From assembly GCA_030407005.1 (NCBI GenBank), contig JAUDYN010000006.1, positions 2,356,001 to 2,420,000 on the forward strand: DNA of 64,000 nt. The letters are read 5' to 3'. This document shows, in pieces, positions 47,701 through 59,940 of this stretch. A program made the position numbers and the translations under genes. Each line of letters opens with the position of its first letter. Position 1 is the stretch's first letter. Source of the DNA: Desarmillaria ectypa (lineage: Eukaryota; Basidiomycota; Agaricomycetes; Agaricales; Physalacriaceae). The notes beneath the pieces were generated by a model, which saw only the letters and a list, made by a program, of their open reading frames with translations, searched no databases and had not been told where the DNA came from.

Positions 47701-49490
47701 CTGTATCAAGATGAGTTATCGTGCTTTGAGTGGATAATTGGATGAGCGCATACCTTCCAAGTCCCAACAACGTTGGGAACATCGGCCTGGCCACCCAATT
47801 TTCCCTCCGTGCCGACCTCCAAACTAACACGCGTAACTTCACTTGCGAAGACGCTGAGGGCCTCCACCATTCTATTGACCGTGATTTTGAGATCCAACAT
47901 TTCACCTTGAGCATTAACATCAACGAGCTGAGTCAAATTTCCCATAGCCACAGCCTTTGTGACCTTGGATATTGACCGAACTTGGTCCGTCAAGTTGGTC
48001 GCCATTTTGTTCACGTTCTTCGTCAAGTCCGCCCACGTTCCCTTGACACCTTCAACCGTTGCTTGGCCACCCAGTATACCCTGCGTTCCAACTTCCAAAG
48101 CGACACGAGTAACTTCGCCAGCGAAGGCATTCAAGTCGTCGACCATGGAATTCACCGTCGTCTTCAACTGGTGCATTTCACCCTCGACCTCGATCTCGAC
48201 CTTCCTCGTCAAGTCCCCCTCTGCAACGGCGGTCGTGACTGAAGCGATCGACCGCACTTGATCCGTTAGCGATGAACACATGCGGTTAACGTTCTTCACT
48301 AGCTCAAACCATACCCCTTCTACATCTGGAACATTAGCCTGTCCACCGAGCTTGCCCTGACTTCCGACTTCTAGGGTGACCCTCGTGACCTCGGCAGCTA
48401 ACGCACGGAGTCGAACGACCATTCCATTCACAGTATTCTTGAGATCCAGAATCTCGCCCCTCGCGTCGACCTCGATTTGTTTAGAAAGGTCTCCAACGGC
48501 GACGGCTTTAGTGACTTGAGCAATGGACCGGACTTGACTGGTGAGATTACCCGCGAGGACATTAACAACGTCCGTAAGCTCCTGCCATGTGCCTTCGACC
48601 CCTGGGACGAAGGCTTGGCCACCGAGTTTCCTTAAAGCAAAATTAGTAAGTAGGCTGAGTGGAGCAGATCTGTACACACCCTTCTGTTCCGACTTCTTGA
48701 GAGACACGGGTAACTTCCTTTGCGAATTGACCTAACTTCTCAACCTAACGAGGATGAGACGAGTAATCAGATATAGAAGACAAGGAAGACACACCATAGT
48801 GTTGATAGCGTCTTTGAGTTTTACCATGACTTCTCCTCGAACCTCGACGGTGATTTTCTGACTGAGATCACCGTTGGCAACAGCATTACAAACGCGGGCG
48901 ACGTCCTGAACTTGATCTTTAAGAAGCTTCAGCTCTTCGACTGCGCTCATTCCGCTAACTCTGGCAGCCATATCCAAAGGACCTCCGATTGTGACGACCG
49001 AAGGAGATCTAGACGATACATGCATTGATAAAGAGGATATCTTGTGTATCGTGCGGGGATCAGTGGTTCGAGTACCACATCTCGGACACAATACGTACTC
49101 CGGAGAAGAGGTAGGCGGAGCAGAGGAGGTAGCAGCTCCCTCAACACCCAAGAAACTGTCGTCAAAAAACGAAGAGGGGTCGTGTGAAGTTTGGAGATCA
49201 TTGAGGTTGATGGACGTCGGGGCCAAGCAGCGCGCCTTAGATGGGTCGGTTTCTGGGGCAGTCGTCGACGGCCTGGGATCAGGTTTCTGGTGTTCCAGCT
49301 TGTCGATGCCATGGATAACGTTCTCTGCAGCATACATTCGCGTTGAGAAGTGTGCTAAGGAGCGTAAAATAGAATCGGTTTGCCAGTCAGTAGGTCCATT
49401 GTACTTGGGAAGTGGGGCGGAGGATGGACCGAGAGTATAGACGGAGAGGAGGGCAATAAGGTGGGATCTAAATGGATCCTGGGTCACCAT
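44745..49490 (-). CDS. NIK1: Group III hybrid histidine kinase (Nik1/Os-1 type)
   Basis: Sixteen exons from 49490 to 44745 join in frame and give 1327 residues: 49490-48795, 48744-48680, 48630-47754, 47700-47509, 47454-47335, 47284-47249, 47189-46975, 46923-46660, 46606-46461, 46407-46022, 45972-45631, 45583-45505, 45452-45157, 45111-44997, 44948-44895, 44845-44745. After a disordered N-terminus come seven HAMP units of about 90 residues (each with GDLxxxI or a variant and GExxxLKxxVNxM). Next is the H-box NMSHEIRTPMNG, then the ATPase motifs [18 protein letters not shown] and [10 protein letters not shown]. The receiver domain has AEDN, the aspartate in LMDVSMP and the lysine in HITKPL. In other fungi this soluble osmosensor signals through the phosphotransfer protein Ypd1 to the Hog1 MAP kinase and is the route of action of phenylpyrrole fungicides. 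All key residues are present. Confidence 0.94.
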
Positions 49491-51349
49491 CGTCGAGAAT
49501 GTCGACGAGCACTGAGGCAAGGCGGAGACACAGAGATAATGGTGGTTGAAGGCAGAGCCGTCTGCATTTATCCATGATGCAGATCAGGCGGGACACCAAA
49601 ATGTGAACGTCATATTTTCTTATGGCCCTTCTTTTTACGTGATGATTCTTTTTATACATATATATACCTTCAGTGGCTCCAATTCTCATTTTACAAGTCG
49701 GGCCCATCGTACAAAGCATTGCCTATCTTCCAGATCTCCTCCTTCTGCAAGGAGACATCCTAACAATTGCACCAATGCAAATCTTGTCTTCGGTCATCAT
49801 GACGAACCGTCCCTGAATAACGTAACCCGAGCTTGAGTTGTGCTGAAACTCGATGCCGGACGATTCTTGAAAATATTCTTATCTATTTATTACTCCTTTT
49901 CACAATTAGAATGAGAGTCAAGACAGCGAGCTATGTCGTTGTCATGATCGGATTCAGAAAACAAACACGTATGCGGCAGAACATTGGAGAATCACCTCCG
50001 TCTGCCGCCGAGAAGAGAGGACATGGCGTTTTTGTTATCAGTTGAGATCGTGGGGCCATTAGACAGGACAAGACACAGCTGGGATCTCAGAGTCGATATT
50101 AAGCCTAGCACCACCCGAAAGGATCAAGAAATAAAGTGCATCGATAAGAACATAATCAAGATAAATCTATCACAGAGCAATAACCACAACAGGACATATA
50201 TACTGTAACACCTGCTCCCAGGTATGGCGGGGGAAGTTCTTGGTGGCGTTTTCCCCTCTCCATTGGGGCTTCTTTACCCTGAAGAAAGGAAATCAGTCAA
50301 GTCCACGGACCATAGCCGGCGTTTATTCATGCATAAAAATGGGAGACAAGTGCACAAGGAAGGAGGCATCAGGTGAGCCACCAAGCTTGATACAGGACCA
50401 TCGAATGTTATGAAGACGGCTCAACTCGCGGCTGGCAAGCCTTACTATCGGCAAAAGTAAAGACGATATGGCCGGTTATTCGACGTATGATTTAGGCGTC
50501 AAAGCGGCAGGATGCGAGGAGAAAATACGGAAGATTGGAACAGAAAGACGATAGCTTCTAAAGCATATAGATACTGGGAGGCGGGGCATTTGACAATTCG
50601 ATTGGTTGGGAAGTCGGGCGGCAGGAACACAGAGTCAAAAAGCCGACAAGGCACATCAACAAAGTCAATAAAATCTCCCGTCCAGGGAAATTTCCTTGAG
50701 AAGTTCAGCGCTCAAGCTTCAGGGATCCACGAGTTAAAAAATGGAGTTGGCTAGAAAGAGCGGTCCGGACACTCCCGGCCGTGGACCAACAAGCACCATA
50801 TCCACCCAACCATTTTGCTCCAAATCATCGAGGCTACGTGATTCTGGTAAGTTCAACGTATCCATGCTCTGGCTTCACGGCTATGATCGACTAGCGGAGT
50901 CTTTGGAACCTCGATACCTTGACATGTAATTTTGCTTCGATCTCATCTAATCCTTACTCTTATTGCACTACCGAACGTCCCGTAATCGACTCAGTGCCCA
51001 CCACCCAACGTAACTACCTCGTCTGGCTATACCTTGAGAACAAGCATCCACTCAATCAATTGATGAGCGGCTCTATTCGCATATTCATCTTACCGATTTC
51101 AAAGAATGTACTGGTTGGACGTCCCCTCGAAATGGTGGTTGTCAAGTCGTGGCTATGTTCTTAGTATTTCTTAGGTGTCTTAAGGTCTTTCATACTCTGC
51201 GCATCTGGCAGGAATGTATCGCATAACTCCATATCAAGGAACACCCTGACCGTGCCCAGTAATATCGGACGCCGAAGTATCAAGGGCTTCTCTTCCACTA
51301 TGACCTAAATTCCTCTGAAACACCGTTGATTCCTACCTTTCCTCCCGTC
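49491..51349. other. 1.9-kb intergenic region
   Basis: It contains the promoter of the histidine kinase. Several short open frames (60-100 codons) occur on both strands, but none has a recognisable motif or a credible splice extension. Confidence 0.35.
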
Positions 51350-52283
51350 GTGTCCATCGGTTCCAAAACCACTGCATATCCCATCACTGGTGCTAACCCT
51401 GGCGTAGGTAGGGTTATACTTAACTAGTAATACTGCCATCTTACTAAAGCACTGCAGGCCTTGCCCTCGCCGCTTTGCGGCGATTTTCGCAGCAGTTCGT
51501 AACCCATCTGCTTTCAAACACGGCGCTCGAACGTCTCAAGTATACTTCAGGCGACATCGACGACAACATTACTCTAGCAAAGGAGATTGAAGGGAAGTAC
51601 GGAAAGGTTGATGTGATGATTTCATGTGCGGGCAAGTGCGGCGTTTTGTGCTTTTGAGTCATCCAACAATCCTTACCCAGGGTATCGCTGCGTATACGGG
51701 CTCTGTCGTCGATACTCCGCCGAGCGCGCTACGGGAACACTTTGAAGTCAACACAACTGGCATTCTCATTCTCTTCCAAGCCCTCACGGTCCTCCTGCGC
51801 AAGAGCGCTACACCAAAGTTCATTCCAATCTCATCCGCGGCTGCTAGTCTGACTGCGTATATCGATCTCCCTGTGGGGTACATCTGCTACGGCGTCAGCA
51901 AAGTAGTCCTCAATTATATCGCAAGGAAGATCCATTTTGAGAACGATTGGCTGGGTAAATATGTCTATTGTGGTTTAGATGGAACACTAATCAAAATCAT
52001 TTGTTCCGCCGGTACTAGTATGTTTCTCGCTGTCTCCTGGGATCGTCAAAACAGATATATGTAAATCTTTCTGTGATTGACATCATCAGTTCGTTACTCA
52101 TCAGTTGTAGCGCGGGCGAATCGCGAGATGAACAAGACTGGGTCCTTGGCACCCATCCAAGATATGATAGCTATGGAACCCGAGGACGCGGCACTGAGGG
52201 TGACTAATATCGTCGACGGTTCGACGAGGGAGAAAGATGGAGGGGAGTTCATCAACGTCGACGGGAGCAAGATTCCGTGGTAA
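51350..52283 (+). pseudogene. Decayed short-chain dehydrogenase (norsolorinic-acid-reductase-like)
   Basis: Clear family pieces are in the right order but not in one frame. They are PITGANPGVG (glycine motif), AAIFAAVRNPSAF in another frame, EIEGKYGKVDVMISCAG, REHFEVNTTGILILFQAL, SSAAASLTAYI with YGVSK (catalytic Ser-Tyr-Lys), SLSPGIVKTD and a C-terminus EKDGGEFINVDGSKIPW. No ATG stands where the N-terminus should start; the position carries GTG. The segment between the glycine motif and the second strand is shortened and needs two frame changes. The junction after CAG cannot be joined by a canonical intron. I read this as a pseudogene, although the conserved C-terminus shows that decay is recent. 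Confidence 0.7.
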
Positions 52284-53946
52284 CGATATATGAGGATGCA
52301 TTACCAGTGTATACTCACGCAATCAAACACCCGCCGGCCACCGTATTAGTCGAGGGGGATGCAGGCTCGTCTCAACTCACATATCAAGGTGGAGAGGATT
52401 TATCATTCTGATGGAATACTGTTGGGCGCGCACTAAGCTATCTTGAGTCCAGGCGCCCTTCAAGCTTGTGCACGTCTTGGTAATTAGTTACCTACTAATT
52501 ACTAGCGCTTATCTTGACCCAAATCCATGACTGATTAATAATCGGTGACGGCGCCCAGGAGATGGTTTGAAAGTAATTATCTCCACCAGATATGCCTGTA
52601 GCGTTAGCTATGTTACTATGAAACCATTGGACTTTATCTCTCAAATAGCCACGCATAGACCAGATCATTTAGACTGGAACGTCTTGTATAGTCTCAACAG
52701 CTGTAAGGACTCGGCCTCGGGAAAGTTGGATCACTGCATTGCACAGGCTACTAAATCTGAAGCCTGAGAAAGATATAGAAAGAGACACGCCGAACGGGAT
52801 TCTCGAGACCCCGTGTTTATGAGAATATCAAACGGGCCTAGTCAACCGAAGCACATTTAGGAACTTGTGAAGAATCCGGCCAGACAGTGGGCCCTGCAGG
52901 ACTCGAGCTTAGGTACAGTCACTGATATAGTAATGCTTACCCGTTTCTCTAGTCGTTTGGCGGACTTGCTCAGAGTAATTATGAATTTTCATGTGGCGAA
53001 CGTGTTCGAGTTTGTCCGATAATATCACACTTTATACCCATAAGCACACAAGTTCGCAAGTCTCTTGATAGAACCGATCTGTCTGATGAGCGCTTATACT
53101 CTGCCTGAGTGATTTCCCTATCATCCCTGTATAACTCACCCGGAGCTCCATTCTCCGGTGGGGTGGGAAGCCTACCGCCGGATTTGGCGTCCAGTGCATG
53201 GAAATTCTGAACTATGTGAACACAAATGAATGTACTGAGATGTAAATCCGACGCTGCATACATGTCAGCCTACGTGCTCCTTCCGACAGTATATCCGTAC
53301 CGTTGATTAACCACTTGCATGAAGATCGACCGTTCCGCCGATCTTCCATAGCCGGAAGTATTCCTCCACACCAGAGCAACTTGTGCTCATCGAAGGTCTC
53401 AACATTCCTTGATGAACAGGGATGGAATCTAGTTAAGCCTGCCCGAGCCCGTCGGATAATTTCATTGATATGATACAGTGTTTCAGACCTTAGGCAGAGG
53501 GTATGTTGAATATCTCCTTCGAGTAACGGACAAGCCAATAATGCAACGTTCAGGGAAGGGTTCGATATCCCCTCGGACAAAAGGGAAACTTGCTCCCTGT
53601 CCCTTTCCCTGGAGGATCTGCGGGCTTCAGCGGGGAGTGCCTCTTGAGACATGGCCGTTGTAGAGGTTGAAGCGAAAAAGCTGCATCGGGGCGCGTCAAG
53701 TATGCACCGGAAACCTTGTGCTGACTTTTCATGTTTCGTGTTTTGATTTTGATTTGCAGAGTGCTTCCGGTCGAAAGTGGCGTGTCGACGGACAATGTAA
53801 ATGCCAAAAATGAGGTGTCGGGATTGGTTGATCTATGTACGGGAAGGGTATGAGTATGTATGTATGTATCAAGCAAAGATTAGTTGTAATGTGGTGCTGG
53901 GAGGCAAGTCAGACAGGGACCTGGCAGTATTGAAGGAAGCGCACCT
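52284..53946. other. 1.7-kb intergenic region
   Basis: A minus-strand frame of 146 codons with an ATG at 53652 (stop at 53212) has no recognisable motif and is only weakly protein-like. No other feature is supported. A short GTAT microsatellite lies near 53850. Confidence 0.3.
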
Positions 53947-55278
53947 CTAGTCAGCAAATATTCTCAAGCCAAACGCGCCTTTCTTATCCTTATATTTCTT
54001 GCGGTTCCTCTGACGCCCTCTGCTTGTGTCCTCCTCCTCTTCCCAGGTGAATTGAGGTGGCGACGATATGTCCATGTCTACATAACGCAGGACACTCTCC
54101 GCAGAGCGTGCTCTGCCCCTGGTCTGGGTCGAGGAAGTGAAAGAATGAGCAGAACCATGACCTATTTCGGACTGTCTGCCTCGTCGTGGTTGATCATCAA
54201 TGACCCAGTCGTCAAAGGGATCAACAGGAGAAGGATTGTCGGAGAAGACAAGTGGCTCCAGGATTGCACTGCGGACAACGTTCCTACGCCTGTTTCTGGG
54301 AAGGAGATAGTCGTAGTCGTCATCATCATCATCGTAGAGTCCCTCAATGCTATTGCGACGGGCGTATTGGATGGGAGAGGGAGAGCGACTGCGTTCAAAG
54401 CCGTCGTCGACATAAGAACGGTAGAGCTCGTTCTCTGTGGAAGAAGTAGAAGAACAGTCTGACGGGATATCGTCAGCGGCGCCGTACTCGTAGATAATAT
54501 CCGGGGTAGGTTTTGGGGGAAGAGGAGGCGGTAGGTTGGTTGTAGAAGGCAATGAAGGCGGGGGCAAGGGCGGGAGAGCATGGGGATAGGGCCTGTAAGA
54601 GGAAGGGGACTTTCGTGAGATAGAGCGGGTGTAAGGAGACAAACCCTGTAGAGGATGCGGCTCGTTTTCTGAGAGCGACTCCATCTGGTCAACGGCACGC
54701 GCCTTGCCCTTGCCCTTGCCCTTTACACTTTTCGGCGACATGATCTCTTCGTGTCGCTTCTGAACGTTGAGAGGGGCGACGGGGACGTCTGCTTGACGGC
54801 GACTGGGAACGACGACCCATGAGCCGACTTTGGGATCAAATGCGAGTTCTGCCTGTGCTCGTGGGGCACTGCTACTTTCTGAGCGTGACCGCTTCGTGCG
54901 CATACCGCGGGGTGCGACACGCGTTCTGGTGGGCGTGGTAGGCGTTACTGGAGGCAGCTTGATGGTTGGTAGCGGTGGCGGCGGAGGAAGGGGACGGAGA
55001 ACGGGCGAAAAAGCGGTAGAAGCAGCGGTTGTCGGTGTCGAGGTTGTTGAGCTGAATATGCTCGTTGTCGTCGTCGTTCTGGATGTCTGTGGTGGGGGCG
55101 GTGCTGGTAAAGGTCGAACCTTGGGAACGTTAGGGACGACGATGGAATGACCAATGTCGAGGCGAAGAGCGGGTCGCTGTGATTGACTACGACGGATACG
55201 CCAGTTATCGTCGTGCATTCTTTGTGGACTAGGATTTGCTAAGAGGTCTTTCAGATTTGCTTGGGAGGAGACGAGCAT
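53947..55278 (-). CDS. Proline-rich disordered protein
   Basis: A single open frame of 443 residues with an ATG at 55278. The composition is extreme: proline stretches (PLPAPPPPQ, PPPPLPTIKLPP), Ser/Thr tracts, a lysine/glycine run (KGKGKGKARA) and an acidic run (YDDDDDDYDYLL). Near the C-terminus there are SR-type clusters and WEEEEDTSRGR. There is no folded domain. Proline-rich motifs such as PPLPPP suggest SH3 or profilin partners, which is inference only. The long uninterrupted frame and its start argue that it is a real gene. Confidence 0.6.
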   Translation of the reverse strand: MLVSSQANLKDLLANPSPQRMHDDNWRIRRSQSQRPALRLDIGHSIVVPNVPKVRPLPAPPPPQTSRTTTTTSIFSSTTSTPTTAASTAFSPVLRPLPPPPPLPTIKLPPVTPTTPTRTRVAPRGMRTKRSRSESSSAPRAQAELAFDPKVGSWVVVPSRRQADVPVAPLNVQKRHEEIMSPKSVKGKGKGKARAVDQMESLSENEPHPLQGLSPYTRSISRKSPSSYRPYPHALPPLPPPSLPSTTNLPPPLPPKPTPDIIYEYGAADDIPSDCSSTSSTENELYRSYVDDGFERSRSPSPIQYARRNSIEGLYDDDDDDYDYLLPRNRRRNVVRSAILEPLVFSDNPSPVDPFDDWVIDDQPRRGRQSEIGHGSAHSFTSSTQTRGRARSAESVLRYVDMDISSPPQFTWEEEEDTSRGRQRNRKKYKDKKGAFGLRIFAD

Positions 55279-56169
55279 GGTAGCCAGTCAAGGTTAAGCT
55301 TGCTCCTCGCCGCCATATGCACTTCCGACTACTCCCATCATTTTCTTCCAAATTAGGTATCACCCCTTCCGCCGGCCGTAATTTCAGCCACAATATGATT
55401 ATTCGCAATTATTTCGCTCCAAATTTGCCACATCACACTCAACGTCCACCACTTGCTTCAGGGCTCCCATTCTTCGTCTTTTGTTTCCCTTTCTTTTCTC
55501 TTATCCTCGTTGTTATTTGAAACCTTCAACTCACTCATCTTCAAATGTCACTCTGCCTGTCCTTTATTTTTTCGTCCCTTTGGCGCTCGTTCGATAGCCT
55601 CTCAAGCTTCTATCCTCTCGTAAATCATGAATGATAGGAACCATCGTTGTCTCTCCATCGTAACATCTCATGACAATCACATGAGCCACATCTCTCGCTA
55701 ACCACAGCGCTTTACAAGTAACCGCCCTCAGTTTTCGTGACCAATATCATTCGCCAACGCTCACCGACATTGCAATATCATCCTCCGAGTTTCGGAGGAG
55801 CTCATCAACACTCGGAGTGTGAAACGTGTAGATGACGTGGCCACAACGCCACTGTGGGTTAACAAGTCGCCGATTCGTTTCACTCTTCCGCACCGGACTT
55901 CCAAGCAACCGATTCCAGACCCCAACGCTCTATGGCTTAGTCTCGGCGCTCGATGCGCTTTTGCCGCGCCTAGTTCCGACGGTCCATCAACTTGCGTATC
56001 ACGTGCTCTGGTTACCGTGTCTCATAATATGTATAGAGGTGCGGCGGAGTTTGCCCGTTACAGTATGGGATCATCGTCTCATCTCATTTTCAGCGCCGGT
56101 TTTTCTGGTGGAGGCTGAAAGTTGAGAGACATTGGGGCCACCGGCTTTTGAATTATACCAAGCTTCACA
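55279..56169. other. Upstream region at the edge of the AT-rich block
   Basis: Two overlapping + strand frames near 55820-56125 have no recognisable motif. The sequence changes from average composition to clearly AT-rich from about 56160. Confidence 0.3.
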
Positions 56170-56739
56170 AGCTCCGCCTATTCATTATCTACTAATCATT
56201 TTATGTATGCCTGATGAGGCCTTACAGTCAATAGTCCGTGTATTTATATAGATTCCGACATGTTTAGTTCTTAATAAACTAGAGCTAATTGTGTGCCTGT
56301 TCTGTAAACAGATGTCATCAGATTAACTCAGATTTTTCATGATTTGATATACAAAAACCATTCCATAATACTAGATAAAAGAGCATGGTTGCCAGTTCTC
56401 TTATTGTGCTCCTGGCCATTTTTTATGATTTAATGTGATCTAATCAGACAAAGGTACAGTACAGCATCTAGCCAAGAGTATCCAAGTCCATGCACTCATG
56501 CCAACAATCCTGACTTATTCCTGTAGCATTGAGTAAGCCAGAGCTTAATATGAAAGAGATAAGAAACTTGTAACAGTGTCTGATATGAGCTATGCTGTAG
56601 TGACATGTGGGAGTGGTTTGGTATTGGCATATGTATGAGATGAGTCTTGCTAAAGATAGTGATGAGATTTCAGTGCTTAGATGTTGGATAAGATAAAGAG
56701 GTCAGCACCCAGATAAGATAAGAGAAAATCATAATATTA
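56170..56739 (-). mobile_element. Possible 3' LTR of the minus-strand gypsy element
   Basis: It lies directly downstream, on the minus strand, of a purine-rich tract that follows the chromodomain remnant. Its position suits the 3' LTR of that element. Exact ends, a TG...CA boundary and a second copy were not found, so this is inferred from position. Confidence 0.3.
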
Positions 56740-56752
56740 CCCCCCTCCTAAG
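56740..56752 (-). other. Polypurine tract of a gypsy element
   Basis: On the minus strand the sequence reads TTAGGAGGGGGGT, a typical plus-strand priming tract just before a 3' LTR. It lies about 0.3 kb after the chromodomain remnant. Confidence 0.45.
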
Positions 56753-57039
56753 ACAATCATCCTAATTGCTGTAAGATGTTGTCTGTTGGAATCCTGGGTG
56801 TTATGCAGGATAGACTCCAGGCTGGTAAAGCCAGATGTAAAGGAATTGTTTTTCTATGGCTCCTACAGAGCTCATATTTATACTACTTTGCACTAGAATC
56901 TAGAATATACTACAACTTTCTACAAATCTCTTGCTTACTCATCAACTCTCAGCATGATGCCAGATTGCTCCTTCTAGAACTTTCCAGCAAAATCCCAACA
57001 TTGTCTTCAGATAGTTCTTCAATATATATGTGGGATGTT

Positions 57040-58164
57040 TCAAGTGGTGGAGTGTGATAACTTTGGCATATCATTCTGCCAAATATTCCTATACAGCTTC
57101 TTCTATGTTTTCAAGATCCTTTCTGTGACCCAGATATTTTTCTCCATAAGATAAATCTTTCATTTGACTAGAAAGTCATAATGTATCCTTTATTTCTGTC
57201 TCTTTCTCACTATTCAAGTTTTATCATCTAGAACTTTTTCAACCTTATATTCTTCTGATCCATCAATATGGTCAGATTCAGATTCAGATGGTTGTTGTTG
57301 GTTTAGAAATTCTGATGGATAATATAGGGTAGAGAGTACTTCATTGAAGTGGTTGTGGATTTTCTAGTTGACTGGCAACTTGAGTTGATATAAAAGAGGC
57401 ACCTGCTTTGGTGACAACTTTAAGGGCCCAACTCATTTGTCTCCAAGTTTCTTCATGTGTCTAGGAAGATGCAAGTTTGTTGCATCCAACAAAACTTTAT
57501 TTTTTGATGTGTATTTGATAGCTTCTTGTTGATACTTATCATAGCTCTTCTTCATTATTTCTGTGGCCTTCTCTAAGAAATGCTTTACTTGTTTATGGAT
57601 TTTTTTTTAATATTCTATATGAACTCTGTGATGGTGGATACTTTTTGATGTTTTGAAGTATATGGAACCACTTGTAGATCTCTTTCATAATTGATCTTAA
57701 ATAGTGAGAACCCTGTGACAGAGTGGATTTAGTTATTATGTTGAAAAGCCACTAACAGTAACTATTCACTTTAATTATTTTGTTGATAACTAATGAAGAT
57801 CCTAAGATACTTCTCAATTTTTTGGTTAGCATATTCTATCTGTCCATCCATCTGTGAGTGGTATACTATAGATGGGTTTCCCTTGATATCCAGCATATTA
57901 TACAGCTCTTTTATGAACTTTGAAATAAACTATGATTCTCTATCAGAGATGATCTTAGTTGGCATTTTATATTTAATGTATACTTCATCATATAAGATTT
58001 TGGCCCATCCCATTAATAATAGTTCCTTTGTGTATGAAACTAGAATGATTGTTTTAGAGAAGCAATCTATGACTACTAGTATAGAGTTATATCTCTTGAA
58101 GTCTGACAGACCAGTGATTATATCCACTGTTGATATACTGTCTAGATATTCATATCTAGATTTT
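57040..58164 (-). pseudogene. Ty3/gypsy integrase and chromodomain remnant
   Basis: On the minus strand the integrase core reads MDIITGLSDF, then YNSILVVIDCFSKTI and MPTKIISDRES (58127-57930). The C-terminal integrase part follows with LLDATNLHLPRHMKKLGDK, a stop, VGPLKVVTKAGAS and KIHNHFNEVL. A chromodomain-like piece HYDFLVK with a stop where tryptophan is expected (WK) and a frame change ends the reading. It is a chromovirus-type Ty3/gypsy pol 3' end. Several stops replace tryptophan codons (TGG to TGA or TAG), which fits C-to-T-type mutation. The upstream reverse transcriptase is missing. Confidence 0.75.
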
Positions 58165-59472
58165 ATGATTACTATTGCATATTTATCCTATACTAGTAAT
58201 ATTTAGAGGACTATAGCTAAGGCTTTGAGCTGATAGTTAAGATTATAAGTAGCTAGTAAAGCTAAAACTTAGATATGACACTGATAGTAGGTCAAATCTA
58301 CTAGCTGACAAGACTAGTAACTTGAATGTTAGCAGGACTAAGTGAAATATAGCCACTAGCAGATGATAAATACTACTGGCACATTAAACCAGAGGCAGAG
58401 TACACAGATCTTATCAAGTTCTGTCACCAGCAGACCAAACTGAGTATAAATGCCTAAGTCAGAATAATTAGTCACATGGCAATCTTGAAGTAGAATTTAG
58501 AAACAAATTAGCAATAGATTAACCTTGAGCCTAGATCTAGCCAGTGTGATACAGATCTGAAACAATTGGCACTAAGTATAGCCAGATCACACTCTTGATT
58601 ATGATCAGACAGCTATTATAGACACAAACTGTCTGGTGATTTATATACCCAGATCACTAGGAGAGCATAGTTAGACAAAGAGTATAGAAAGGATTATTTG
58701 TGAAGTCCTTAGACTCATTAGTTGACAGAAAGACTATTTAGACCAACTATTACATGATTATTCACTATTATTTGTGACTAGCCAAGAAATCCTTACTAAT
58801 ATATTCTATATCTAGATAATATTTATAGTTTCTGCACCTTTCTCAGTAGTATATAAGTAGTGAGATAGACACTTGTGTGCACTAGGCAAGCCATCCCTAC
58901 AGTTGAGCTCTCACTAGTATTAGCTGGTGTCTCTAACTAAAGACTTTTATGCTTAACCTCAACAAAGTGATTAATAGTCACTAAGTCACCTATAGTATTG
59001 CATTGAATTGAAGTTACTTAGAGCCCACTGTTGTATTCTATAAAGGTCCAGAGTGTTTTAAAGTTGATTCAAATAAGTCTTCAAAGTTTATAGTATTATT
59101 CTTAGACCAAGAGTGCAACTAGTCAAGTGTTTATCACTTATAAAAAGTAGTATAGGGTCAAGAGAGCTACCAGTTCAAAGCAGTTTCAGTCAGAATAAGC
59201 ATAGTAGCTCAAACTGAGTCACTATCAAGTTGATTGTGTCTTAACAACTCTATTAATGTGAGTAGTACTTTTGTATAACTCACTAGTAATGAATAAAATA
59301 TCTTTAAACCACTTCTCTTGATTAATGAAGTCTTCAGAATGCTTTTATTCTACTCAAAACACCTGAATTCAATATATTAGTGATTAAGTGTAGAGTAGTA
59401 AGAGATTTAATATTGTTAGTGTTCATTGCTATTCACTAGTCCTTTTGTCACTCACTGTTATTGAGCACATCA
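58165..59472 (-). mobile_element. LTR-like repeat, decayed copy (minus orientation)
   Basis: This 1.3-kb block is the reverse complement of 61831-63127 over its full length. Shared landmarks on the minus strand are TGATGTGCT...TAACAG, then CTGACTTAGGC, CTTGATAAGATCTGTGTACTC and CCTATACTAGT near its end. Where the two differ, this copy mostly has A or T while the other has G or C. It interrupts the minus-strand gypsy element between protease and integrase. Confidence 0.75.
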
Positions 59473-59940
59473 TTGGAAACTGTTTCTTTGAAGGTTTTCT
59501 TGACCTTTTCTTTGTTTGCTTTTGCTGCTAAATCATTTGTCTTGCTTTCCATTGTTCACACTTCAAGCACTTTCTGAAAGTTTATGATGAGAATCTTGTC
59601 TTCTTCCTTGATCTCTGTTCTCCAGCTTTCTTTAGAGTCTTCATCTAGAAGTTGGAATAGTACCTTCTGACAATTACATCATACTAGTGAGATATTGCCT
59701 GTTTTTCAGTTGATTAATAGATTTTTTTTTAGCCAGTCAAATCTAAGAAGCAGCACTATTTCTAGATCTACAACCAATAGTTCTATCTGCTTAAAATAAT
59801 CTCCAATCTTCATGCACATTTCTATATATTCAAGAATACTTTCACTCTTATTGTGGGTTCCATCTACATTGTATACTGGAATGAGTATCAGGACTTTTAA
59901 TGTGTCCAGTTTGTGTTATAATTTTTCCATTTTATCTTGT
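59473..59940 (-). pseudogene. Gypsy retropepsin-region remnant
   Basis: The minus strand encodes LILIPVYNVDGTHNKSESILEY, then LLVVDLEIVLLLRFDWLKK and, after a stop, KTGNISLV. This is the strand and flap region of the gypsy aspartic protease leading towards reverse transcriptase. Stops again sit at positions where tryptophan is expected. The reading is cut at 59472 by the LTR-like repeat. Confidence 0.6.

Noticed and set aside
49050..49090. A TTCGA-type tRNA B-box-like sequence
   Set aside because: It lies within the first exon of the histidine kinase and has no surrounding cloverleaf.
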